A stretch of 64,000 bases of DNA from positions 43,250-107,249 of the forward strand of contig JAAUUT010000003.1 in assembly GCA_012031035.1 (NCBI GenBank). The letters run 5' to 3'. Position 1 is the first letter of the stretch. The number at the start of each line of letters is the position of its first letter. The notes under the pieces are model-generated. The model had not been told where the DNA came from and did not search any database. It saw only the letters and a list, made by a program, of their open reading frames with translations. Of this stretch, positions 57,031 through 64,000 are shown piece after piece. The stretch is from Candidatus Altimarinota bacterium. Its GTDB lineage: Bacteria; Cyanobacteriota; Cyanobacteriia; Cyanobacteriales; Microcystaceae. The translations under genes and the position numbers were made by a program.

Positions 57031-57273
57031 GATGTAGAAAAGTTTAAACGGATAGTCGCCTATCATGTCGGTTTTGGAGATGTTAGGGCAGAAGATTTAT
57101 CAGAAATTGAAGAAGTGATGACAATGGAAAGCTTTATCATTGCTGTAGAGGCTTCTGAGGGACAAATTAAACTCAATGATGCCAATGTTATTACTTCCGA
57201 TCTCGTTGTCGATAATGGCGTAATTCATATTATCGATCGCGTATTAATTCCAGCATTAGTGATGAGCGAATAA
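57031..57273 (+). pseudogene. Fasciclin-domain C-terminal remnant
   Basis: An open stretch of 80 codons with no start codon of its own at the upstream end (a TAA precedes it) reads KFKRIVAYHVGFGDVRAEDL, then VITSDLVVDNGVIHIIDRVLIP, the typical H2-box end of a fasciclin (FAS1) domain. The first half of the domain is missing, so it is a relic. Confidence 0.65.
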
Positions 57274-57364
57274 AACATAACTTACACAATCATTAAGAAG
57301 CCCGTTACCCAGCCAGCCGTCGCTTTACACTAGAAACAGAGAAGCTCAATTTCAAGAGACTATT

Positions 57365-57916
57365 ATGGCTTATGTATGCGAGCTAGGTACGGGGCAACGA
57401 ATTTACCTAGACAATCAAGGAACGCAAACAGTCGTTACCGTCAGTAGCGGCGGACAGGGACAGCAACAACAATCGAGTAGCAGTTTCACTACGGGTCAAT
57501 GGACATCCTCCCCAGAAGTGTTTCAAACGCCACAGGGAGCGATTATAAAAATTACTACGAACCAAGGCGAACATAATATCCAAATTCAAGGTAATAGTAT
57601 CGGCGTAACGAGTCGTGCTTCTGAAGGCGGCGGTCAACGGATGCAAGTACAACAAACATCGAGTACGTCTGCATCTTCTGGTTTCTCAATGCCGCCAATG
57701 GAACCGATGAAGCCAATGGAGCCTATGGAACCCATGAAACCGATGAAAATGGGGGATATGGAAATGAGTATGAATCCTATGCAAATGCGGATGGGAAATA
57801 TGCAGATGAATATGGGTTCGACAAGTCAACCTATCCGTCGCTTTTGCAGTCAATGCGGTGCTACTATCGAACCAAGCGATCGCTTTTGTTCTCATTGTGG
57901 ACATCGGCTGAGTTAG
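57365..57916 (+). CDS. Zinc-ribbon protein with Met/Pro-rich linker
   Basis: A 183-residue protein in three parts: an N-terminal small beta domain (MAYVCELGTGQRIYLDNQGT), a Ser/Gln-rich stretch, and a low-complexity linker of PMEPM / KPMEPM repeats rich in methionine, then a C-terminal double Cys zinc ribbon CSQCG...CSHCG. Methionine clusters can bind copper(I) but also occur in flexible linkers; the role is unknown. ATG at 57365; the stop lies 9 bases before the EamA gene. Confidence 0.85.
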   Translation: MAYVCELGTGQRIYLDNQGTQTVVTVSSGGQGQQQQSSSSFTTGQWTSSPEVFQTPQGAIIKITTNQGEHNIQIQGNSIGVTSRASEGGGQRMQVQQTSSTSASSGFSMPPMEPMKPMEPMEPMKPMKMGDMEMSMNPMQMRMGNMQMNMGSTSQPIRRFCSQCGATIEPSDRFCSHCGHRLS

Positions 57917-57924
57917 TTAATTTA

Positions 57925-58842
57925 ATGGTGGAACAGATCGCTTTTTGGTTTGACAATTTTAAAGGAGAATTCGCGGCTTTAGGAGCCGCATTTTTGTGGG
58001 CGGCTTCTTCTAGCATTTACGCACTTCTCGGACAGCGTATTCCCCCACTGCAACTGAATTTACTCAAAGGGTTAATCGCGATCGCGTTTATCTTCTTTAC
58101 TTTAATTGTAGTCGCTCAAAAGACCCCAGAATTCGATCTTTTACCCGTCAGTTTCCTCCTCCTCAGCGGTGCAATTGGCATTGGTTTGGGCGATACTGCT
58201 TATTTTTCGGCACTCAATTGCTTAGGTGCTAGGCGTACCTTACTCTTAGAAACGCTAGCGCCTCCAATGACAGCTATTCTCGCTTTCGTTTTTCTGGGGG
58301 AAAGTTTGAAGGCAGTAGCTTGGTGCGGGATTTTGTTGACGATTTTAGGCGTTGCTTGGGTAATTACGGAACGTACCGTTTCATTAGTAGTCAGTAGTGC
58401 TAATCCGATGCAAGGAATAATCTGGGCTATCTTAGCTGCGATCGCGCAAGCTAGCGGCGCTGTTCTCTCTCGTTTTGCTTTAATTGAATCCGATATAAGT
58501 CCTTTGTGGAGTACATTATTAAGGCTGGTTGGAGGAAGTGCGATCGTTATATTCTTGCTGCTGTTTTCTCGTCCGCGTCAAGGCGTTGAAGGGATACAAT
58601 GGACGGGAAAATCGATCGCAATTATTATTTTGACGGCTTTTGGAAGTACGTATTTAGGGATTTGGCTGCAACAAACAAGTCTAAAGTTTGCTCCTGCTGG
58701 AATCGCTCAAACGTTAACGGCTACTAGTCCGTTGTTTGTATTGCCGATCGCGTTTTGGTTGGGTGAGAAAATTAGTTTTAGGGCAGTTTTGGGGGTATTA
58801 ATCGCAGTGGTTGGGATTGGGATTTTGTTTGGCGGACGGTAA
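57925..58842 (+). CDS. EamA/DMT-family transporter
   Basis: A 305-residue drug/metabolite transporter with ten hydrophobic segments and two EamA repeats (AALGAAFLWAASSSIYALLG and GIIWAILAAIAQASGAVLS). Substrate unknown. The open frame runs back to 57844 inside the upstream zinc-ribbon gene, but the ATG at 57925 gives a family-normal start. Confidence 0.92.
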   Translation: MVEQIAFWFDNFKGEFAALGAAFLWAASSSIYALLGQRIPPLQLNLLKGLIAIAFIFFTLIVVAQKTPEFDLLPVSFLLLSGAIGIGLGDTAYFSALNCLGARRTLLLETLAPPMTAILAFVFLGESLKAVAWCGILLTILGVAWVITERTVSLVVSSANPMQGIIWAILAAIAQASGAVLSRFALIESDISPLWSTLLRLVGGSAIVIFLLLFSRPRQGVEGIQWTGKSIAIIILTAFGSTYLGIWLQQTSLKFAPAGIAQTLTATSPLFVLPIAFWLGEKISFRAVLGVLIAVVGIGILFGGR

Positions 58843-58859
58843 GAAAATTTAGTAAGAGT

Positions 58860-59390
58860 ATGTACAAATTTACTGCGGCTTGTCAGAGCGAAAATATTGT
58901 CTTTGGTTGTGCCAGACCTGGATATAGTCATGAAAAAGTCAAACAATGGATTGACTTTATGCAAACGCAAGAAATAAAACGGATTTGCTGTTTACTCGCT
59001 CCCACTCAGTTAGATCGTTATTCAGCATTACTAAAAACTTACCAACAGACATTTGGAATAGATCGAGTTTGTTGGGCCCCTATTGAAGATTTTCAATTAG
59101 CCGATCCCGAAACTCTAACTCAACAAATTTTACCTTTTTTAAAAGTTGCCGATCGCGAAAATGAAAAAGTAGTAGTACATTGTTCTGGAGGAATCGGACG
59201 CACGGGACACGTTTTAGCAGCTTGGTTAGTTAGCGGACGGGGAATGTCAAATAAAGATGCGATCGCAGCCGTTAGACAAATGGGGAAAAATCCCTATGAA
59301 GCAGCAATTGCTGCTGTCTTCAAAGGTCGAAATCCTTGGAAAGTTATGATACAACTAAACGCACTACTCGACGATTGTCGTCGTGCTTGA
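58860..59390 (+). CDS. Protein tyrosine/dual-specificity phosphatase
   Basis: A 176-residue cysteine phosphatase with the signature HCSGGIGRTG (Cys about 108, HC-x5-R) and a preceding general-acid loop candidate in PIEDFQLADP. Relatives act on phosphotyrosine proteins or phosphoinositides. ATG at 58860, 17 bases after the EamA stop, so they may be cotranscribed. Confidence 0.9.
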   Translation: MYKFTAACQSENIVFGCARPGYSHEKVKQWIDFMQTQEIKRICCLLAPTQLDRYSALLKTYQQTFGIDRVCWAPIEDFQLADPETLTQQILPFLKVADRENEKVVVHCSGGIGRTGHVLAAWLVSGRGMSNKDAIAAVRQMGKNPYEAAIAAVFKGRNPWKVMIQLNALLDDCRRA

Positions 59391-59432
59391 GAACTCTTTA
59401 AAAAATCATCTAATTTGACGACAGAGTAAAAG

Positions 59433-59909
59433 ATGATAATACGATTATTTCAAGAGCAAGATACCGAACAAATCGCCCAATTATTTCATGATACAGTGCG
59501 CGAAATTAATATTCGTGACTACTCACTCAATCGCGTCAAGGCATGGGCACCCGATAATATTTATTTTAGAAATTGGACAAAAATTTGTTCGGAAAGATTA
59601 ACTTACGTAGCCGATAATGAAGGCGCGATCGCCGGATTTTGCGAATTAGAATTAAGCGGTCATATAGACTGTTTTTATTGTCATAGAAATTTTCAACGAA
59701 TGGGAGTCGGGAGTCAAATATATTCTGTTATTGAGGCAAAAGCTAGTCAATTAGGAATTAATCGTTTATATACCGAAGCAAGTATTACTGCAAAACCATT
59801 TTTCTTGCACAAAGGTTTCTCAATTATTAAAGAGCAACAGGTGGAATGTAGAGGAGAAACCTTGACAAATTATACAATGGAAAAAATTCTCAAGACTACT
59901 AACAACTAA
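59433..59909 (+). CDS. GNAT-family acetyltransferase
   Basis: A 158-residue GNAT fold: FQEQDTEQIAQLFHDTV at the start, GFCELELSGHIDCFYCH for beta4 and the acetyl-CoA loop FQRMGVGSQIY. The closest pattern is the YncA/PhnO-like group with the C-terminal FFLHKGFSIIKEQQVECRGE. Acceptor unknown. ATG at 59433, 43 bases after the phosphatase. Confidence 0.9.
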   Translation: MIIRLFQEQDTEQIAQLFHDTVREINIRDYSLNRVKAWAPDNIYFRNWTKICSERLTYVADNEGAIAGFCELELSGHIDCFYCHRNFQRMGVGSQIYSVIEAKASQLGINRLYTEASITAKPFFLHKGFSIIKEQQVECRGETLTNYTMEKILKTTNN

Positions 59910-59974
59910 GTCATTGTAATCTTTTATTATTGCTTTGTACCCTATCATACTCATCGCGATCGCAATCAGAAATT

Positions 59975-60694
59975 ATGACCAATCTGAGTGTCAACCTCAA
60001 CAAAGTAGCTTTAGTCCGAAACACGCGCAATTTAGAAATCCCAAGCGTTACAAAAGCCGCTAAAATCTGTATGGAAGCAGGAGCGCATGGAATTACAGTT
60101 CATCCTCGTCCCGACGAGCGTCATATTCGTCCGTCGGATGTTTATGCGCTAGCAGAAATAGTCACCGTAGAATTTAATATTGAAGGAAATCCCTTTGAAC
60201 AGCCATTTATGGATATCGTTCGTCGGGTTAAGCCAACGCAATGTACTTTAGTACCAGATGCTCCCGATACTTTTACCTCAGATAGCGGTTGGAATTTGAG
60301 AAAGGATAAAGAACGTTTGTTGCCAATTATTCAAGAATTAAAAAGCCTTGGCATTCGTGTTAGTTTGTTTATGGATGCAGAACCGACACACATGCAACTC
60401 GCTAAAGAAATAGGTAGCGATCGCGTTGAACTATACACCGAACCTTATGCGGCTGCCTTTGAAAAAGGTAATGTTGACGAAGTTTTTCCCAATTATGCAA
60501 TTGCCGCACAAGCTGCTCAATCTGTTGGTTTAGGCGTGAATGCCGGACACGATTTAAACTTACAGAATTTGAAGAAATTCTGTTCGATTCCTAATATTTT
60601 AGAAGTTTCTATCGGTCACGCACTCATTGCCGATGCCTTGGAAATGGGACTATCTGCTGCTGTTAAAGCATACTTGCAGATTTTATCTTATTAA
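59975..60694 (+). CDS. pdxJ: Pyridoxine 5'-phosphate synthase
   Basis: PdxJ condenses 3-amino-2-oxopropyl phosphate with deoxyxylulose 5-phosphate, the last step of DXP-dependent vitamin B6 synthesis. The 239-residue TIM barrel has LSVNLNKVALVRNTR, GITVHPRPDERHI, CTLVPDAPDTFTSDSGW and LGVNAGHDLN with conserved catalytic residues. The frame is open from 59930, but ATG 59975 (MTNLSVNLNK) is the family start. Confidence 0.96.
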   Translation: MTNLSVNLNKVALVRNTRNLEIPSVTKAAKICMEAGAHGITVHPRPDERHIRPSDVYALAEIVTVEFNIEGNPFEQPFMDIVRRVKPTQCTLVPDAPDTFTSDSGWNLRKDKERLLPIIQELKSLGIRVSLFMDAEPTHMQLAKEIGSDRVELYTEPYAAAFEKGNVDEVFPNYAIAAQAAQSVGLGVNAGHDLNLQNLKKFCSIPNILEVSIGHALIADALEMGLSAAVKAYLQILSY

Positions 60695-60703
60695 TTAAAA
60701 CGG

Positions 60704-62254
60704 ATGAATTCAATATCTAAAAGCGATCCCGTTCGCCTAGAAATCTTCAAAAATCTCTATCAATTTATTGCCGAACAAATGGGAATTGTGCTGCAAAATA
60801 CAGCCACATCGGTCAACATAAAAGAGCGATTAGATTTTTCCTGCGCTATTTTTGATGAGTCGGGATTATTAGTTGCTAATGCCCCTCACATTCCCGTACA
60901 TTTAGGTTCAATGAGCGAAAGCGTTCGCAGTTTAATTAACGATCGAGGAAACCAGATAAGACCGGGGAATGTGTATCTTTCTAACAACCCTTATAACGGA
61001 GGAACTCACCTTCCCGATGTAACAGCAATCACTCCTGTTTTTAGCGAAAACAAAAAACAAGTTATATTCTACGTCGCTTCGCGCGGACATCAAGCCGATA
61101 TCGGTGGAATTACGCCTGGTTCGATGCCTCCCCACAGTACGACCATTGAAGAAGAAGGAACTCTTTTTGATAATTTTCTCTTAGTTGAAGCAGGAGAATT
61201 TCGAGAGATTGCCGTTAGGGAAGTCCTCTTAAATTGTCGATATCCCGCGCGCAATCCCGACCAAAACATAGCAGATTTTAAAGCACAAATTGCCGCCAAT
61301 GAAAGGGGAGTACAAGAACTCCGCAAAATGGTTTCTCAATATGGATTAGAAACCGTACAAGCTTACATGAAATTCGTCCAAGATAATGCAGAAGAAGCCG
61401 TTAGAAAAGCGATTGACGTTCTTCAAGATGGTGCATTTAGCTATGAAATGGATAGCGGGGCAAAAATTGAAGTTCGAGTAACCATCGATCGCGACAATCG
61501 CAGTGCAATAATTGATTTTACTGGGACATCCAAGCAACTCAACAGTAATTTTAATGCGCCCAAAGCGGTTACTCAAGCAGCCGTCTTATATGTCTTCCGC
61601 ACCTTGGTTAGCGACCAGATTCCCCTGAATGCAGGATGTCTAAAACCGCTAACTATTATTATCCCCGAAGGTTGTCTGCTCAATCCCACTTATCCAGCAG
61701 CAGTCGTCGCAGGAAACGTCGAAACCTCGCAAACAATTGTCGATGCTTTATATGGCGCTTTGGGTGCGATCGCAGGTTCTCAGGGAACAATGAATAATTT
61801 TACCTTTGGAAACAATCGCTATCAATATTATGAAACTATCTGTGGCGGTTCTGGAGCCGGACCGAACTTTGATGGAACCGATGCCGTCCATACCCACATG
61901 ACTAACTCTCGCTTGACTGACCCAGAAGTTTTAGAAACGCGCTATCCCGTATTATTAGAAAGCTTTAGTATCCGTCCCAATAGCGGCGGTAAGGGAATTT
62001 ATTCGGGTGGCAATGGGGTTATTCGTCGCATCAAATTTCTAGAACCTATGACAGCTAATATTCTCTCAGGACATCGGTTTGTCCCTCCCTTTGGATTAAA
62101 GGGTGGAGAATCTGGACTGGTGGGACGCAACTTGATACAACGTCAGGATGGAACGGTAGAAGAGTTAGACGGTACGGCAACCATAGAAATGCAACCTGGA
62201 GATGTTTTTGCGATCGAAACTCCTGGTGGTGGAGGTTTTGGGAAAATTTCTTAA
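60704..62254 (+). CDS. Hydantoinase B/oxoprolinase-type subunit, without HyuA
   Basis: A 516-residue HyuB-type protein: [45 protein letters not shown] (two runs), [29 protein letters not shown] and the closing [10 protein letters not shown]. HyuB normally works with HyuA, and in many cyanobacteria both are fused in 5-oxoprolinase; no HyuA-type sequence precedes it, pdxJ ends nine bases upstream. Alone it may be inactive or may partner with a distant HyuA. ATG at 60704. Confidence 0.93.
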   Translation: MNSISKSDPVRLEIFKNLYQFIAEQMGIVLQNTATSVNIKERLDFSCAIFDESGLLVANAPHIPVHLGSMSESVRSLINDRGNQIRPGNVYLSNNPYNGGTHLPDVTAITPVFSENKKQVIFYVASRGHQADIGGITPGSMPPHSTTIEEEGTLFDNFLLVEAGEFREIAVREVLLNCRYPARNPDQNIADFKAQIAANERGVQELRKMVSQYGLETVQAYMKFVQDNAEEAVRKAIDVLQDGAFSYEMDSGAKIEVRVTIDRDNRSAIIDFTGTSKQLNSNFNAPKAVTQAAVLYVFRTLVSDQIPLNAGCLKPLTIIIPEGCLLNPTYPAAVVAGNVETSQTIVDALYGALGAIAGSQGTMNNFTFGNNRYQYYETICGGSGAGPNFDGTDAVHTHMTNSRLTDPEVLETRYPVLLESFSIRPNSGGKGIYSGGNGVIRRIKFLEPMTANILSGHRFVPPFGLKGGESGLVGRNLIQRQDGTVEELDGTATIEMQPGDVFAIETPGGGGFGKIS

Positions 62255-62433
62255 GAAAATAAAAAAACTTAAAAGATGACAATCAGGATATTGGTTCAAT
62301 ATCCTTGTAATTTAGTGCAAAAATAAAGCTTGAAGTTGAATTTGAGACTTATTCTTAATTTCCTTAAAAAATCTTTTTACTCAAGCTTAATTAAACAATA
62401 ATCTATTTAAAAAACGTATAAGAGTATAAAAAA

Positions 62434-63552
62434 ATGAAAGCTTATCTTCATATAGGAACTGAAAAAACTGGAACTACAGCCATACAATACTTTCTGGTTA
62501 GCAATCGAAAATACTTATTAGAAGATGGTTTTTTGTATCCCCACTCTCCTGAAGAAACAAAGGAGCCTAAACTAGCTCCTTTTGCACATACTAAAATTGC
62601 TGCTTTTTCAATGAAAGCTAATCCACTTCAGGATATTCACAAATATCTTCAAATAACTAATGCAGAAAACTTTTTGAAACTTCAAAATAATTTTCAAAAT
62701 GAGCTTGCTCAAGAGTTAAATCAAACCAAGGCCACAACAGTAGTTTTTTCTAACGAACATTGTTCGTCTCGGCTATTCTTAAAAGAAGAAATAGAGCGGT
62801 TAAAGAAGCTTCTTGAGCCATTTTTTGAAGAGATTAAAATAATTATCTATTTGCGTAGGCAAGACAAGTTTTTATTAAGTACGTATTCAACCTCTGTAAT
62901 AGGCGGTCACACCAAACCATTCGAGCTACCTTCAAAGAAAAATATTGAACAACGCTATGACTACTGGAACATCCTTAAAAAGTGGGAATCAGTGTTTGGT
63001 AGGGAAAATGTAATAGTTAGAATATTTGAGAGGGAGCAAATGTTTGGAGGAGATCTCTTAAGTGATTTTACAAATCTTTTAAAAATAGACTCAATTCAAA
63101 AATATAAAACCGCAAAAACTTTAAATGAATCTCTGGATGCTGATTCATTAGAATATTTAAGACTGATAAATCATTATGTACCGAGATTTATTGATAATGA
63201 TATCAATCAAAATAGAGTAAAAATTTTGCATGCTCTCAGAAATTACTCAAAATACTATTCAAATAAAAACTATTCTTCTATGCCAAAAGAAATGGTTGAA
63301 AATTTTATGTTGAATTTTGACGAATCTAATAGACAAGTAGCAAATTATTTTCTAAACTGCTCGGATGGAAAATTGTTTAAGAATGATTTCCACAGTGAAG
63401 ATAATAGTTCTTACACAAAGCTTACAATCAAAAAAGCTTTTGAAATTACTACTTACTTGTTGAAAGATAGGATAAAACAAATGTACCAACATGCGAACAG
63501 AAAACTAGAATTGTCTTTCTCTAGCAAGTGTTCTGTGGCTGTTTGCGCCTGA
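62434..63552 (+). CDS. Sulfotransferase-like protein
   Basis: A 372-residue protein with a PAPS-binding P-loop at the start, LHIGTEKTGTTAIQYFL (residues ~5-21), and the second nucleotide segment IIYLRRQDKFLLSTYSTSV. This is the sulfotransferase fold, often acting on surface glycans. The DNA is clearly more AT-rich than the flanking genes, with no HIP1 octamers, which suggests acquisition by transfer. ATG at 62434 follows an AT-rich leader. Confidence 0.75.
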   Translation: MKAYLHIGTEKTGTTAIQYFLVSNRKYLLEDGFLYPHSPEETKEPKLAPFAHTKIAAFSMKANPLQDIHKYLQITNAENFLKLQNNFQNELAQELNQTKATTVVFSNEHCSSRLFLKEEIERLKKLLEPFFEEIKIIIYLRRQDKFLLSTYSTSVIGGHTKPFELPSKKNIEQRYDYWNILKKWESVFGRENVIVRIFEREQMFGGDLLSDFTNLLKIDSIQKYKTAKTLNESLDADSLEYLRLINHYVPRFIDNDINQNRVKILHALRNYSKYYSNKNYSSMPKEMVENFMLNFDESNRQVANYFLNCSDGKLFKNDFHSEDNSSYTKLTIKKAFEITTYLLKDRIKQMYQHANRKLELSFSSKCSVAVCA

Positions 63553-63664
63553 AACTATTTAGCAGTTATAACAGATAGATTGAGTAGAGTAACTTGGATG
63601 GGGTTAGTAGCATCGAAAGTATTCGCCATGCTTGCTTCGCGATTGTTGGGTCGAAAATAAAGCC

Positions 63665-63760
63665 ATGCAAACTACTAGTAAAAAAATTATTATTATAGGT
63701 GGGGGAATTGGCGGTGCAGCAACGGCTCTCGCCCTTCACCGCGCAGGATTTAACTTTATG
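63665..63760 (+). pseudogene. FAD-dependent monooxygenase, cut by insertion
   Basis: From the ATG at 63665 the reading MQTTSKKIIIIGGGIGGAAT and ALALHRAGFNFM is the Rossmann start (GxGxxG) of a UbiH/salicylate-hydroxylase-type flavin monooxygenase. It is interrupted at about 63760 by the hairpin-ended element that follows. The rest of the gene is expected beyond the far end of the element, outside the window. Confidence 0.75.
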
Positions 63761-63841
63761 TCTCAAGAAGTCTCCCGGTTTACCGGAGAGATGAATTGAG
63801 ACAAACCAATAACCGTGCGCTAGCACACAACAAAAATAAGC

Positions 63842-63847
63842 TATAAT
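63842..63847 (+). promoter_or_regulatory. -10 box TATAAT ahead of the structured RNA
   Basis: A perfect TATAAT begins 10 bases before the first paired base (63852) of the putative RNA. No clear -35 was found at 17 bases. Confidence 0.5.
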
Positions 63848-64000
63848 AGTTGTGGTCGCTGACCCGCCAGTTAGAGAGGAAACGGATATAAAGACCACTC
63901 CGAAGACTGGGAAACTGAAGCCCAATGACCCTCTTGGTAATATAAGTCCAATGGATATGGTGGATGGCGAAAAACAATATATTCCTTGGGACGCAGGGAA
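63848..64000 (+). ncRNA. Putative HEARO/omega-RNA-like structured RNA
   Basis: GTGGTC (63852-63857) pairs with GACCAC (63893-63898), while CAGTT (63868-63872) pairs with AACTG (63913-63917) and CGGA (63883-63886) with TCCG (63899-63902), so the stems interleave as a pseudoknot. Later TTGG pairs with CCAA. HEARO RNAs, the omega-RNA guides of IscB nucleases, are known in cyanobacteria and sit at the same place, between the element end and the nuclease gene. The 3' end is not visible. Confidence 0.5.

Larger units (their letters stand above)
63761..64000 (+). mobile_element. Left end of a probable IS200/IS605-type (IscB/HEARO) element
   Basis: The element begins with a hairpin: TCTCAA (63761-63766) pairs with TTGAGA (63796-63801) and, inside, TCTCCCGG with CCGGAGA, an imperfect double stem of the IS200/IS605 end type. 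It breaks the monooxygenase gene. A structured-RNA-like segment (63848 on) follows; the nuclease gene would lie to the right of the window. Without that gene the family is inferred. Confidence 0.55.

Noticed and set aside
57686..57904. His-rich minus-strand ORF (HIHLHISHPHLHRIH)
   Set aside because: It is the reverse complement of the Met/Pro repeat of the zinc-ribbon gene, so the His pattern is an artefact.
63566..63925. 119-codon minus-strand ORF
   Set aside because: It runs antisense through the monooxygenase start, the element hairpin and the structured RNA, with no protein motif.
1..64000. tRNA or rRNA genes
   Set aside because: No T-arm GGTTCRA-type box with matching acceptor ends, and no rRNA core sequence, was found by eye; a tRNAscan run would be needed to be certain.

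Overview
The window is a piece of a cyanobacterial chromosome. Evidence: psaD (photosystem I), a Tab2/Atab2-type protein, the cyanobacterial form of the glycine-rich RRM protein, a starch-synthase-like GlgA, a cyanoexosortase A pair, a lipid-A-disaccharide-synthase-related protein of the cyanobacterial type, and GCGATCGC (HIP1) octamers throughout. Intergenic DNA is rich in cyanobacterial heptad repeats (ACAAAGG / TCATTGG and GAATTAT types). The species cannot be named from this sequence. No rRNA, tRNA or CRISPR array was recognised.

Layout. 0-8 kb: mfd (minus, cut by the window edge and by a frameshift), a 1,208-residue membrane protein with a hydrolase-like centre, and an LpxB-related protein. 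8.5-16.2 kb: a fused peptide-type ABC ATPase, SelO, an IS1-family remnant, a short-chain dehydrogenase overlapping an alpha/beta hydrolase, trpE and psaD. 16.4-24.9 kb: DICT-GAF histidine kinase, broken TspO gene, lipase-like hydrolase, glgA, rbp, tab2, a glycosyltransferase relic and a LemA pair. 24.9-36.9 kb: a minus-strand, AT-rich glycan cluster (two GT2 polyprenol-sugar synthases, GT39-like and PTPS-related multi-membrane proteins, an HTTM-like protein, an SGNH-like protein and an MBOAT O-acyltransferase), probably for an acylated surface polysaccharide. 37-44 kb: futC-type ABC ATPase, decayed nucleosidase, lipid kinase, a small secreted protein, an AAA ATPase, a deleted patatin, and cyanoexosortase A with its companion. 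44-51 kb: a two-component locus (REC-GAF regulator, hybrid kinase) divergent from a NACHT NTPase with an N-terminal HTH. 51-64 kb: an SRPBCC protein, a hydrolase/acyltransferase pair resembling the two halves of plant phytyl ester synthases, metG, a LabA-like protein overlapping lptC, small enzymes, pdxJ, an orphan HyuB, a sulfotransferase-like gene, and at the right edge the left end of a probable IscB/HEARO (omega-RNA) IS200/IS605-type element inserted in a flavin monooxygenase gene.

An important caveat: at least ten genes are split by one-base indels, many in homopolymer runs, and the expected protein resumes intact in another frame. The simplest reading is residual assembly error rather than mass pseudogenisation. 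Entries for split genes are given as the open pieces actually present. True decay is better supported for the IS1, patatin, fasciclin, TspO and GT2-tail remnants, which have lost coding sequence.
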